A DNA stretch of 44,165 nt from the NCBI GenBank assembly GCA_016783285.1, contig JADHWW010000107.1:1-44165 (forward strand), in the 5' to 3' direction. This DNA comes from Anaerolineae bacterium. GTDB taxonomy: Bacteria > Chloroflexota > Anaerolineae > B4-G1. A model generated the notes under the pieces. The model searched no databases, had not been told where the DNA came from, and saw only the letters and a program-made list of their open reading frames with translations. Positions 33,668 to 41,981 of this stretch are shown piece by piece; positions within the stretch are counted from its first letter, which is position 1, and each line of letters starts with the position of its first letter. The position numbers and the translations under genes are program-made.

Positions 33668-35029
33668 ATGACAGGGGCGTATGACTGGCTTATCCGGGGC
33701 GGCTTGGTGGTTACGGGTGAGGGCATAAAGCGAGCCGATGTGGGGGTTCGGGGCGAGACAGTGTCAGTGGTCTCTGCTGGCCTGTCGCAGGAGGGCGCAA
33801 GACGAGTGGTGGACGCCAGCGGCAAACTGCTGCTGCCCGGCGTCATTGATGTGCACACCCATCCCGTCTACCTGGACGACATCCACCATACATCAGTCTC
33901 GGCGGCGTTTGGCGGAACCACCACATGCATCCACTATGCGTACGCTCGACCGGGCATGAAGGTGCTGGAAACCATCGAGAGATTCCGAGACGACGGGTTG
34001 AAGAACTCAGTCACCGACTTTGGCCTGCATGCCGGGCTCTTCGACGTGGCCAATCAGATAGGCGACCTACCCGCGGCCTTCGATCTTGGGGTGACCTCCT
34101 TCAAGGTGTTCATGACCTATGCCAAGATCAAGTGGATGACCGATGACTACTGGCTGATGGCGCTGCTGGACTTGGTGGGCCAGAAAAGGGGGCTGGTTGC
34201 GGTCCATGCCGAGAACGGCTTGGCGACCGACTATCTGCAGGACAAGTACGAAGGCATGGGGATGTCGGCGTTGGAGGTGTTCACCCGCACCCGTCCCGCG
34301 GTGCTAGAGGCCGAGGCCATCAACCGGGCTATCGCCATGGCCAGGGTCGCGGACTGCGCCCTATACATCCCGCACGTGAGCACGACGCAGGCCTTGGCGC
34401 CCATTCGGCGGGCGCGAGGGGATGGGCAGGTCGTGTATGCCGAGACTTGTCCCCAGTACCTGACGCTAACAGAGGATGTGTTGCATCGACGCGGGCCGCA
34501 GGCCAAGATTGGCCCTCCTCTGCGCACGGTGGAGGAGAACGAAGGACTCTGGGAAGGCGTGCGGGACGGGACGATAGACACCTTGGCCAGCGACCATGCG
34601 CCCAAGCCCAAGGAGATGGAGGATGACTTCTTTGAGGCCCCTTACGGTTCGCCACAGGTGGAGACGCTTCTGACCATTGTCCACAACGCCGGGGTGAACG
34701 GAGGGCTGATCGGACTGCCCAGGCTGGTGCAGTTGCTCTCGGAGATGCCTGCCAAGATCTTCGGCTACTATCCCCGGAAAGGGACCATAGCGGCGGGATC
34801 GGATGCCGACATCGTGATGTTCGACCCGGCCGAGCGCTGGACGATCCGGCACGCCAACCAGCATTCGCAGGCCAACTACACGCTGTATGAGGGCCAAGCG
34901 TGTCTAGGCCGCCCGACGTGGGTTATGCAGCGGGGGCGAGTGCTGGTTGAAGACGGGGAATTGAGACATAACCCCGGACAGGCCTTCTACCTGCCCACCC
35001 AGGCCAGGGTGGAGGGTTTGTTGGGATGA
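33668..35029 (+). CDS. Hydantoinase/dihydropyrimidinase family cyclic amidase
   Basis: This 453-residue amidohydrolase opens cyclic ureides (hydantoins, dihydropyrimidines, allantoin) to N-carbamoyl acids. The complete dinuclear metal set is visible: DVHTH (His63, His65), the carboxylated Lys146 in TSFKVF, His180 in AVHAENG, a later His in YIPHVST, and the Asp of ASDHAP. YAETCPQYL is the usual substrate-loop motif. ATG 33668 follows GGGAGGGCGAGG; the frame is open further upstream but overlaps the racemase gene. Dihydroorotase activity cannot be excluded since pyrB is close by. Confidence 0.9.
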   Translation: MTGAYDWLIRGGLVVTGEGIKRADVGVRGETVSVVSAGLSQEGARRVVDASGKLLLPGVIDVHTHPVYLDDIHHTSVSAAFGGTTTCIHYAYARPGMKVLETIERFRDDGLKNSVTDFGLHAGLFDVANQIGDLPAAFDLGVTSFKVFMTYAKIKWMTDDYWLMALLDLVGQKRGLVAVHAENGLATDYLQDKYEGMGMSALEVFTRTRPAVLEAEAINRAIAMARVADCALYIPHVSTTQALAPIRRARGDGQVVYAETCPQYLTLTEDVLHRRGPQAKIGPPLRTVEENEGLWEGVRDGTIDTLASDHAPKPKEMEDDFFEAPYGSPQVETLLTIVHNAGVNGGLIGLPRLVQLLSEMPAKIFGYYPRKGTIAAGSDADIVMFDPAERWTIRHANQHSQANYTLYEGQACLGRPTWVMQRGRVLVEDGELRHNPGQAFYLPTQARVEGLLG

Positions 35030-35038
35030 CGCTTCATT

Positions 35039-35066
35039 GGAGATAACCATGCCGGAGATAACCATG
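35039..35066 (+). repeat. Tandem duplicated ribosome site and start codon
   Basis: GGAGATAACCATG occurs twice with a period of 15 bp (35039-35051 and 35054-35066), in frame. Each copy supplies its own Shine-Dalgarno element and ATG for the aminotransferase, so translation may begin at 35049 or 35064 and give products differing by five residues. Confidence 0.75.
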
Positions 35067-36140
35067 TCCAAACCTATCATCAACTTCACCCGAGGCATGC
35101 CTCCGGTGGAGGTGTTCCCAGTTGAAGACCTGGTCCAGTGCTGCGAAGCGGCTCTGCGAGGAGACCGGGACGTGCTCTTGCAGTATGGCCGCTCGCCTGG
35201 ATACGCGCCGCTGCGGCGATGGCTGGCCAGCCAATACGAGGTGGATGCTGACCAGGTTCTTGTGGCCAACGGTTCGCTGGAGATCCTGGCCTTCGTCTCG
35301 CAGACCATGCTAAAGCCAGGAGATCGGGCATTCGTGGAGTCGCCCTCCTATGACCGGGCTATCACGCTGCTGAGGCGTGCTGGAGCGCATGTTGTGGGAA
35401 TCCCTCTGGAGCATGACGGGATGGACATGGCGGTATTGGAGGAGGAGCTAGGGAGAGGGACGCCAGCACTGGTCTACGCGATCACTGACTTCAATAATCC
35501 TACTGGGATAACCACCAGCTTGGAGAAACGGCGACGGCTTGCTAGGTTGGCCCAAGAGCACGGGTTCTGGATTGCGGAAGACGCACCCTACCGGCCATTG
35601 CGCTACGAAGGTGATGACATACCCTCGCTACGCGCACTGGCTCCGGATCGGGTGTTGCACATGTCATCCTATTCCAAGCTGATCGCACCAGGGATACGGT
35701 TGGGATACCTGGTGGCCCCCGCGGCGACGATAGCGTCCTTGGCGGCGTGGGTCGTCGACACCTACATCGGTCCGGTTCTTCCTACGCAGGGCATGGTATA
35801 CGAGTACTGCAGGCGGGGTCTGCTGGGCCCGAACATCGAGAGCTTGAAGCGGTTGTACCAGCCGCGACTGCGGGCGGCGCTGGTTGCTCTCGAGTGCCAC
35901 CTGAACCACGCCACATGGACGCATCCTGAAGGTGGCTTCTACGTGGGGGTGACACTGCCGCAAGGGACGGAGATGGGCAGCCTGCTCGCCCGAGCCCAGC
36001 AAGTAGGTCTGACGCTAAGTGATGGCCGAGGCTTCTTCCCTATCCCTGCAGACGGGAGTCGCTTCCTGCGGTTGCCATTCTGCAGCGTCACTCCTGAACA
36101 GATCGATGAGGGTGTGTCGCGCCTGGCGAGCATCCTGTAG
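35049..36140 (+). CDS. PLP-dependent class I aminotransferase (MocR/LysN-type fold)
   Basis: This 363-residue aminotransferase has the PLP lysine Lys210 in SSYSKLIAPGIRLGY, DFNNPTG with Asn150, and Asp178 in WIAEDAPY. It would convert an amino acid to the 2-oxo acid used by the IorAB oxidoreductase encoded just upstream. The sequence resembles 2-aminoadipate and aromatic aminotransferases. Two equally good starts exist (35049 and 35064) because the ribosome site is duplicated. The stop is 24 bp before pyrB. Confidence 0.9.
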   Translation: MPEITMSKPIINFTRGMPPVEVFPVEDLVQCCEAALRGDRDVLLQYGRSPGYAPLRRWLASQYEVDADQVLVANGSLEILAFVSQTMLKPGDRAFVESPSYDRAITLLRRAGAHVVGIPLEHDGMDMAVLEEELGRGTPALVYAITDFNNPTGITTSLEKRRRLARLAQEHGFWIAEDAPYRPLRYEGDDIPSLRALAPDRVLHMSSYSKLIAPGIRLGYLVAPAATIASLAAWVVDTYIGPVLPTQGMVYEYCRRGLLGPNIESLKRLYQPRLRAALVALECHLNHATWTHPEGGFYVGVTLPQGTEMGSLLARAQQVGLTLSDGRGFFPIPADGSRFLRLPFCSVTPEQIDEGVSRLASIL

Positions 36141-36164
36141 ACAGAGAGGAAAGAGGTAATCTAC

Positions 36165-37094
36165 ATGTCCATTCTGAACGGCAAAGACATCCTACGCACT
36201 GATCTGCTGACAGACGAGGAGTTGGAGTTGGTCCTGTCCACAGCAAGTCGCTTCGAGGGCGTACTAGACTCCGGAGGCAGTCTGCAGAACATGGCCAACC
36301 TAGTCTTGGCGGCGCTGTTCTTCGAGCCCTCAACTCGCACCCGCCTGTCCTTCGAGACGGCCATGCATCGGCTGGGTGGCAGGGTGGTCACCGTCGCTGA
36401 CCCCAAGACCTCGTCGGCGTCCAAAGGTGAGTCGCTGGCGGACTCGATGCGGACGGTGGAGGGGTATGCTGACATCATCGTGATTCGCCATCCTCGCAAA
36501 GGCTCAGCCGAGGAAGCAGCGCAGGCAGTGTCCGTCCCCGTGATAAACGCTGGAGACGGCACGGGGCAGCACCCGACACAGGCGTTGCTCGACGTATACA
36601 CGATCCAGAAAGAGAAAGGCTCGCTGGATGGGCTGACGGTGACCCTGGCTGGGGATCTCAAGAACGGGCGCACGGTACACTCTCTCTCTAACCTGCTGGC
36701 TCGGCTTGGGATGAGACTGCTCTTGGTGTCGCCCCAGTCTCTGGAGATGCCTGAAGAGATCACCGAAGCGCTTCGCAGTGAAGGCGCTGATGTCGCCGTG
36801 GTGAGTGATCTTGCTGCCGCCATGCGCCACAGCGATGTGGCGTACATCACCCGCATCCAGAGAGAGAGATTCGAGGACCCGGAGGAGTATCAGAGACTCA
36901 AGGGCGCGTACGTGGTGGACATGTCCATGATTCAGCAGGCGAAGGCAGGGATCACCATCATGCACCCGCTCCCCAGAGTGAATGAGATCGCCTCAGAGGT
37001 CGACCAGTATCCGGGTGCTGCCTACTTCCGCCAGGCCGCCAATGGTGTGCCCATCCGCATGGCTCTGCTGGCGCTGGTTAGCGGGCGAGAGTAG
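36165..37094 (+). CDS. pyrB: Aspartate carbamoyltransferase, catalytic chain
   Basis: This 309-residue transferase joins carbamoyl phosphate and aspartate in pyrimidine synthesis. Every catalytic block is intact: FFEPSTRTR (STRTR 56-60), KGES (87-90), HPTQ (136-139), KNGRTVHSL, ITRIQRERF and HPLPRVNEI. No regulatory chain or other pyr gene is near. In this catabolic operon the enzyme could run in reverse on carbamoyl-aspartate released by the hydantoinase, or it could be an ordinary biosynthetic gene that was captured. AGAGGAAAGAGG precedes ATG 36165. Confidence 0.92.
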   Translation: MSILNGKDILRTDLLTDEELELVLSTASRFEGVLDSGGSLQNMANLVLAALFFEPSTRTRLSFETAMHRLGGRVVTVADPKTSSASKGESLADSMRTVEGYADIIVIRHPRKGSAEEAAQAVSVPVINAGDGTGQHPTQALLDVYTIQKEKGSLDGLTVTLAGDLKNGRTVHSLSNLLARLGMRLLLVSPQSLEMPEEITEALRSEGADVAVVSDLAAAMRHSDVAYITRIQRERFEDPEEYQRLKGAYVVDMSMIQQAKAGITIMHPLPRVNEIASEVDQYPGAAYFRQAANGVPIRMALLALVSGRE

Positions 37095-37114
37095 CTCAGT
37101 CAACTCGAAGAAAC

Positions 37115-37175
37115 CTTGGTGCCGAGGAGCGGGCAGGCCATCTTGGGGGCCCTCTACATGATGTCAGGCACCAAG
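37115..37175. repeat. Distant inverted repeat CTTGGTGCC / GGCACCAAG
   Basis: Nine-base arms at 37115-37123 and 37167-37175 enclose 43 bp that hold a second GGCC...GGCC pairing. It may form a branched RNA structure in the 107-bp gap before the acyl-CoA synthetase gene. No T-run follows. Confidence 0.4.
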
Positions 37176-37201
37176 CGAGCCGTTGAGGTGGGAGGGCGGC
37201 T

Positions 37202-39340
37202 ATGACGCACGAAGCGTTTCGTGACCTATCACCCCTGCTGGACCCGCGAGCCATTGCTGTGGTAGGCGCCTCAGGACGGGCGGGCAGTGCAGGCAGCCTG
37301 GTCCTAGGGAATCTGCGCCAACTGGGGTATTCGGGCGCGGTGTACGCTGTTCACCCTAAGCACGACGAGGTACTGGGATACCCCTGCTATCCGGATCTGG
37401 CTGCCTTGCCGGGGCCAGTGGACACCGTCGCCGTGTTGCTGTCAGCCGACAAGGTCATCCCAGTGCTGGAGGGGGCAGTGGCGGCAGGCGCTCGCGCCGC
37501 TTGGGTGCTGGCCAGCGGGTTTGGCGAGGCGGGACCTGAGGGCCAAGCTCGGCAGGATGATCTAGCGAGCTTCGCCAAGGAGAGCGGGCTGCTGCTGTGT
37601 GGGCCGAACTGCATCGGTGTGGCGAACCTGGTCGACCGTGTGGCAACCTACAGCGTGGCGCTGAGCCCTGCCGCCTACTCCGGAGGTGTGTCGGCCGTAG
37701 TGCAGAGTGGGGCGGTCTGTATGGGGCTGGCCAACTCTGTACGATTCGGATATCGCTACCTGATCTCCAGCGGCAACGAAGCGGTACTCGACAGCGCCGA
37801 CTACATCGGCCATCTGGCAGGAGACTCGCGCACCGACGTCGTGATAGCCTTCCTCGAAGGGATTCGCAGTCCGCGGAGGTTCGTGGCCGCGGCGCAGGCT
37901 CTGAGAGAGGTGGGCAAACCCCTCCTGGTGGTGAAGGTAGGCCGCTCCGAGTCAGCTCGCCAAGCCGTACAGGCTCATACGGGAAGCCTAGCTGGGTCCG
38001 ACGCGGTGGTCGACGCTGTGTTTCGGAAGCTGGGCGTTGTCCGGGTGGACACTCTGGACGAGCTCATTGAGGCTGCAGAGCTATTTGCCACTGCCCCACT
38101 GCCTCGCGGTGATGGTATCGGCCTTCTCAGCTTGTCGGGCGGTCAGATCGGTCTGGTCGCCGACCTGGCGGAGGAGCTGCACCTGGACTTCCCAGAACTC
38201 TCACAGAAGGCTCAGAGACAACTCTCCGATATTCTGCCAGCCTTCAGTCCCATAGCCAACCCTCTGGACGCGTGGGGAAGCGGCGATCTGGAGAGAACCT
38301 ACCCTGCGTGCGTCCGGGTTGTGTCTGAGGAGAAGCAGGTCCATTTGCTGGCCGTGAGCCGGGACACGCCGCCTCAGGTCGCAGCCCGCGAGGTCGAACA
38401 GTCTCTGGCCGTAGCCCGGGCAGCTGTGCAGGCCCGGCAGAGTACGGGGAAGCCGGTTGTGGTGTTCTCCAATGTCTCTTCGGGATTCCATCCCGAGGCG
38501 AAGCGAGTCCTGAGCGATGGCGGTGTCCCCTACCTGCAGGGAACGCGGGAGACGCTGAAGGCGCTTCAAGCCTTTGCACGGTTTGCCGAGGATCGACATC
38601 GCGGCGCTCCGACGGATGCGACCGAAAGCATGTCGCCAGATGAGCTTCCTCTGTGGCGAAAGCGGCTACGGCGATCTCACGGCAGCTTGTCGGAGATCGA
38701 GGGCCGGCAGCTGCTGGCCGCGTACGGTATCGCGGGCCCCAAGGAGGGGGAGGCAACCACTGCTGAGGAGGCTGTCTCGCTGGCGCAACGCATCGGATAT
38801 CCGGTCGCGCTCAAGATCGCCTCGGCAGACATCCAGCACAAGACAGAGATCCGCGGTGTACGCATCGATCTAGGCGACGACGCGGCTGTTTCCTCAGCTT
38901 TTGGCGAAGTCATGCGATCCGCCAGGCATCATCATCCCCTGGCCCGCATCGACGGCGTACTCATTCAGGAAATGATGCCCACTGACTCTGTGGAGACGAT
39001 ACTGGGCATGCTGCGGGACCCTCATTTCGGAACGGTCGTGGTGTTTGGGTCGGGTGGGATCCTGGTGGAACTCATTGAGGATTCGTCTCTGCGGTTGCCA
39101 CCTCTGAACCGCGCGGAGGCCCTGGCGATGATCGAAGAGACGAGAGGGGCGCGTTTGCTGCGGGGATTCCGCGGCCGGCCGGTAGCCGATGTGGGTGCCC
39201 TGGTGGAAGCGATCCTGGGCCTCTCGCAGCTAGCGCTGGACCTCGGTGATCTCATAAGCGCGATTGACATCAATCCCCTGATGGTACTACCCGAAGGGCA
39301 AGGCGTGCGAGCGGTGGACGCGCTGGTCGAGCTGGTCTAG
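37202..39340 (+). CDS. ADP-forming acyl-CoA synthetase (acetate-CoA ligase type, fused subunits)
   Basis: This 712-residue protein converts acyl-CoA, ADP and phosphate to free acid and ATP. The domains in order are CoA-binding (VVGASGRAGSAG, residues 20-31), the succinyl-CoA ligase-like domain with SGNEAVLDSADYIGHL and the phosphohistidine His259 in AHTGSLAGSD, and a C-terminal ATP-grasp domain (from about 490) with YPVALKIASADIQHKTE. The alpha and beta parts are fused as in many bacteria. It would harvest the energy of the thioester made by IorAB. ATG 37202 follows GGGAGGG. Confidence 0.92.
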   Translation: MTHEAFRDLSPLLDPRAIAVVGASGRAGSAGSLVLGNLRQLGYSGAVYAVHPKHDEVLGYPCYPDLAALPGPVDTVAVLLSADKVIPVLEGAVAAGARAAWVLASGFGEAGPEGQARQDDLASFAKESGLLLCGPNCIGVANLVDRVATYSVALSPAAYSGGVSAVVQSGAVCMGLANSVRFGYRYLISSGNEAVLDSADYIGHLAGDSRTDVVIAFLEGIRSPRRFVAAAQALREVGKPLLVVKVGRSESARQAVQAHTGSLAGSDAVVDAVFRKLGVVRVDTLDELIEAAELFATAPLPRGDGIGLLSLSGGQIGLVADLAEELHLDFPELSQKAQRQLSDILPAFSPIANPLDAWGSGDLERTYPACVRVVSEEKQVHLLAVSRDTPPQVAAREVEQSLAVARAAVQARQSTGKPVVVFSNVSSGFHPEAKRVLSDGGVPYLQGTRETLKALQAFARFAEDRHRGAPTDATESMSPDELPLWRKRLRRSHGSLSEIEGRQLLAAYGIAGPKEGEATTAEEAVSLAQRIGYPVALKIASADIQHKTEIRGVRIDLGDDAAVSSAFGEVMRSARHHHPLARIDGVLIQEMMPTDSVETILGMLRDPHFGTVVVFGSGGILVELIEDSSLRLPPLNRAEALAMIEETRGARLLRGFRGRPVADVGALVEAILGLSQLALDLGDLISAIDINPLMVLPEGQGVRAVDALVELV

Positions 39341-39357
39341 CAGGTACTGCATCCTCC

Positions 39358-39567
39358 TTGAGCAGCAAGGTACCGGCGACAGTTATCATTCTGGCCCTCT
39401 TCGTCGGCTACCCCTGCTGCCTCCTCACCCTGTTGGCTTATCTCCGTTGGTCCGAAGGCAGTCTCCACGCGACCGGACAGTCGCGACCGGTCGATGGGCA
39501 TGCTGCGGCGTCTCGTGAGCACGTGGCCGAGGCCCGAGGCAGGCGGCGACGATTGGATAGAAAGTAG
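39358..39567 (+). CDS. Possible small membrane protein
   Basis: This frame of 69 codons predicts one hydrophobic span (VPATVIILALFVGYPCCLLT) followed by a polar, Arg-rich tail. It starts with TTG and has no clear ribosome site, so it may not be translated. It fills the gap between the acyl-CoA synthetase gene and the pseudogene. I do not recognise a family. Confidence 0.3.
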   Translation: MSSKVPATVIILALFVGYPCCLLTLLAYLRWSEGSLHATGQSRPVDGHAAASREHVAEARGRRRRLDRK

Positions 39568-39603
39568 ATAGTGGACCCGGCATGGTGACTGGAGGCACAG
39601 ACG

Positions 39604-40132
39604 TTGACTACTTCGACCTCGGTTTCCGATAGGGATGTCAGCCCGCTGTTCGAGCCGTTGGAGGTGCGGGGCAAAGAGCTGCCCAGCCGAATCGTGATGC
39701 CTCGCATGGTGGCTCTGCGGGGAGTTTGACGACGGCGGATGGTCTGGAGTGGTACGGAAGGCATGCCCGTGGAGGTGTGGGATTGGTCATCGTTGAGGCA
39801 ACGCCCGTCAACCGGTTTGGTGTTGACCTCACGGCGGAGACTTTGGAGCCTTTGGTCAACGCTATCCATGAGGGAGGGTCCCCGGCTGCAATACAGATGT
39901 TACCGGTTACCTGGCGCAGATCGGTGGTCCCTGCGGACCTCACGCCAGGCGAGATTGAAGAGATCGTGGCTCACTATCGAACAGCCGCCGGCGTCTGTGC
40001 TGAGGCAGGGTCCGACGGGTTGAACCTCACGGTGCCCATGGTTACGTGCTGAACCAGTTCTTCTCGCCGGCACAGAACACTCGGGCTGACGGGTATGGCG
40101 GCGCGATCGGTGGCCGGGTGATCGATCACTGA
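39604..40132 (+). pseudogene. Old Yellow Enzyme-type flavin oxidoreductase, frameshifted and truncated
   Basis: Three frames must be joined to read the N-terminal part of an OYE-family enzyme: SPLFEPLEVRGKELPSRIVM up to a stop at 39727-39729, then ADGLEWYGRHARGGVGLVIVE in the next frame, then HGAHGYVLNQFFSPAQN and ADGYGGAIGGR in the third, ending at 40130-40132. About 175 codons of a normal 340 or more remain, and the barrel half is lost. It still has GGAGG (39591-39595) before TTG 39604. The break after YGGAIGGR is the likely left border of the mobile region. Confidence 0.85.
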
Positions 40133-40143
40133 TCCCACTCCAG

Positions 40144-40260
40144 TTACAGCGTGCGCTTTCCCACCTGCCGCCACAGCGGTCCCCCCAGTTTCACGCTGAC
40201 TTGCATCGTTTCCTCGATCTCTTCGCCCGTCTTGCTTTCAGCCTGTCGCCATTCTAACAC
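40144..40260 (-). CDS. Short minus-strand frame, possible gene remnant
   Basis: Thirty-eight codons from GTG 40260 read like a real protein tail (EWRQAESKTGEEIEETMQ, then KLGGPLWRQVGKRTL) before TAA at 40146-40144. No strong ribosome site is seen. It could be the C-terminal end of a gene cut by the junction, or a small gene facing the ATPase gene. No family is recognised. Confidence 0.25.
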   Translation of the reverse strand: MLEWRQAESKTGEEIEETMQVSVKLGGPLWRQVGKRTL

Positions 40261-40282
40261 AAAGATATCCAACAGGCAACCG

Positions 40283-41437
40283 ATGTTGGCAGGGCTCCAA
40301 TACTACACATTCCTCTACTGGGTTGATTCTCACCCCACCAACTACTTCTACTTCAAAATCCCGTGGGGGGTGAGCGCATACCTTGACGCGCATCCCGATG
40401 TGCTGGAGATGGTGCTGGCAGTAGACCCGGAGACGCCGTCACCGACAAGAACTCGCCTTATGTCGGTAGCTGATTTGCTGGCCGACGATATGCCCATTCC
40501 TTCTGACATAGTAGAGAGGTTCTTGCCCGGCCAGTCGGTCACCCTCCTAGCTGGAGCGGCTGGCATTGCCAAGTCCTACTGCGCGCTTGATCAAGCTCTC
40601 TGTGTGGCAGCTGGCCGTCGCTGGCTGGGGTTGAGCGTGCTGCAGTCGCGCGTTCTGTTGGTGGATCTGGAGAACCGCCCCGTCTACCTGCGAGAGCGGG
40701 TTCGCAAGACACTTGCGGGTCACGCCATAAATGATCCACCGCCGGTTTACGTAGCCTTTGAGGTTGACCTACGGCTGGACAGTGATGAGTTTATTGCCGA
40801 ACTGTGTGACTTGGCCAACCAAGTTGGCGGCGTGGGCTTGATTATTCTAGATAGCTTGGCTGATTTCCTAGGTGGTGTGGATGAGAACTCTAACCCGCAG
40901 ATGGCCAAGGTTGCTGAGAGGTTGAGGAAGCTCGCGGAGCTTTCGGGTGCCAGCGTCGAGGTGCTTCACCACGTGCCGAAGGGTAGCGCGGGCACAGCCT
41001 GGCAATCCGCAAGGGGAGCCACGTCATTGGTGGCAGGGGTTGACGTGAGCGTGCAGGTGACCCGCAATGGCAACACGTTGACTTTGCGACAGGAAAAGAA
41101 CCGGGCAGGGCCAGAGCAAACCTTGGTCGCTCGCTTGAACTGGGGATCTGACACGTTTAACCTGTCGCCCGTCGGGATCACTGAAGGGCGCGAAGGTGGC
41201 CAGGCAGACAAGGGCGAGGCTGCCATTTTGGGAATGCTGGAGGATGGAAAAAGGCACTGGTCGAGCGATATAGTCAAGAACGTAATTGATGAGACAGGAC
41301 TTGGCCGCTCCACGGTGCACAAAAAGTTGGGGCTGTTGGTTGAGGATGGGGTCGTTCTCAAGACCGAGCAAGGGAAGGGCAAGCCGTACAGGGTGAGACT
41401 CGCAGAAGTCAAGCAGGTGGATGGTGATGAAGGTTAA
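40283..41437 (+). CDS. RepA-like AAA ATPase (AAA_25) with C-terminal winged helix
   Basis: This 384-residue protein resembles the RepA/primase-associated hexameric helicases of plasmids and integrative elements. It has Walker A GAAGIAKS (91-98), Walker B LIILD (186-190), the EVLHHVPKGSAGTAWQSARGA segment, and a winged helix near the C terminus (GLGRSTVHKKLGLLVEDGVV). It would unwind DNA at an origin, and an array of octamers follows directly downstream. Base composition is richer in A+T than the island. ATG 40283 lacks a strong ribosome site; the first 40-50 residues may not belong to the fold, so the start is uncertain. Confidence 0.78.
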   Translation: MLAGLQYYTFLYWVDSHPTNYFYFKIPWGVSAYLDAHPDVLEMVLAVDPETPSPTRTRLMSVADLLADDMPIPSDIVERFLPGQSVTLLAGAAGIAKSYCALDQALCVAAGRRWLGLSVLQSRVLLVDLENRPVYLRERVRKTLAGHAINDPPPVYVAFEVDLRLDSDEFIAELCDLANQVGGVGLIILDSLADFLGGVDENSNPQMAKVAERLRKLAELSGASVEVLHHVPKGSAGTAWQSARGATSLVAGVDVSVQVTRNGNTLTLRQEKNRAGPEQTLVARLNWGSDTFNLSPVGITEGREGGQADKGEAAILGMLEDGKRHWSSDIVKNVIDETGLGRSTVHKKLGLLVEDGVVLKTEQGKGKPYRVRLAEVKQVDGDEG

Positions 41438-41450
41438 GGCGGAACGCGGA

Positions 41451-41593
41451 ACCGTCCAGTCCAACCGTCCACCTATATAGTATCTGGACACATGGACGGT
41501 AGGTAGGGAGGGGCAAAGTGCCCCCTCCCTACCGTCCAACCTGTCCCGATGCTCAAAATCGCATTGTTGGACGGCTTTGGACAGTTGGACGGT
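41451..41593. repeat. Six ACCGTCCA octamers, iteron-like cluster
   Basis: ACCGTCCA lies at 41451-41458, 41464-41471 and 41531-41538 on the + strand, and inverted as TGGACGGT at 41493-41500 and 41586-41593; a sixth inverted copy (41568-41575) has one change. A related TTGGACAG lies at 41577-41584. Such a cluster next to a RepA-like gene suggests an origin of replication or an autoregulatory site. AT-rich DNA (41473-41483) lies inside it. Confidence 0.55.
41493..41538. repeat. Long imperfect hairpin built on two octamers
   Basis: Arms 41493-41514 and 41520-41538 pair through TGGAC and GGTAGGGAGGGG, with a 4-nt GGTA duplication in the left arm and one extra C in the right arm. The loop is five bases. 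The outer bases are the inverted octamers. It may be a replication structure or an RNA hairpin. Confidence 0.55.
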
Positions 41594-41666
41594 TAGGTCG
41601 AGTCCGCTGAGGCGGTAACGCTAGAATGCGTAAAATGGTGTGCTTAATAAACTACGGAGGACAACG

Positions 41667-41981
41667 ATGACCGAAAGCAAACAAATCCCAAACCCGTATG
41701 AAGAGGCACGGCTTAGCGATGTGATGAGTGGTGATCTGTACGATAAGTTGGTTTTGCTTTATTACGTCAGCAACCGCCGAAACTTCGGTGGATTCTGCGA
41801 AGACCTATGGGAGTGTGTGCTGCTTTGCGATCCCAAACTCGAAGCGTTGTGGAACGCTGTGGACGCGACGGTGGCCACGGTGCCATGGTTGCGGACACCC
41901 GGCATCAAGAATCTGCGGCGACCCGATGGTTGGTATTGGGCGCTGGCTGATGCACCGGAGCGGGAAGATGAGAAGGAGTGA
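41667..41981 (+). CDS. Hypothetical protein, 104 residues
   Basis: ATG 41667 has a good ribosome site (ACGGAGG, spacing 7). The predicted soluble protein is rich in Trp, Tyr, Leu and Asp, for example RNFGGFCEDLWECVLLCDPK and PDGWYWALADAPE, and ends in an acidic tail. I do not recognise a family. The position after the RepA-like gene and the octamer array suggests an accessory function of the mobile element. Confidence 0.6.
   Translation: MTESKQIPNPYEEARLSDVMSGDLYDKLVLLYYVSNRRNFGGFCEDLWECVLLCDPKLEALWNAVDATVATVPWLRTPGIKNLRRPDGWYWALADAPEREDEKE

Noticed and set aside
39726..40052. An independent 108-codon gene
   Set aside because: It reads as the middle section of the Old Yellow Enzyme pseudogene, with the neighbouring parts in the other two frames.
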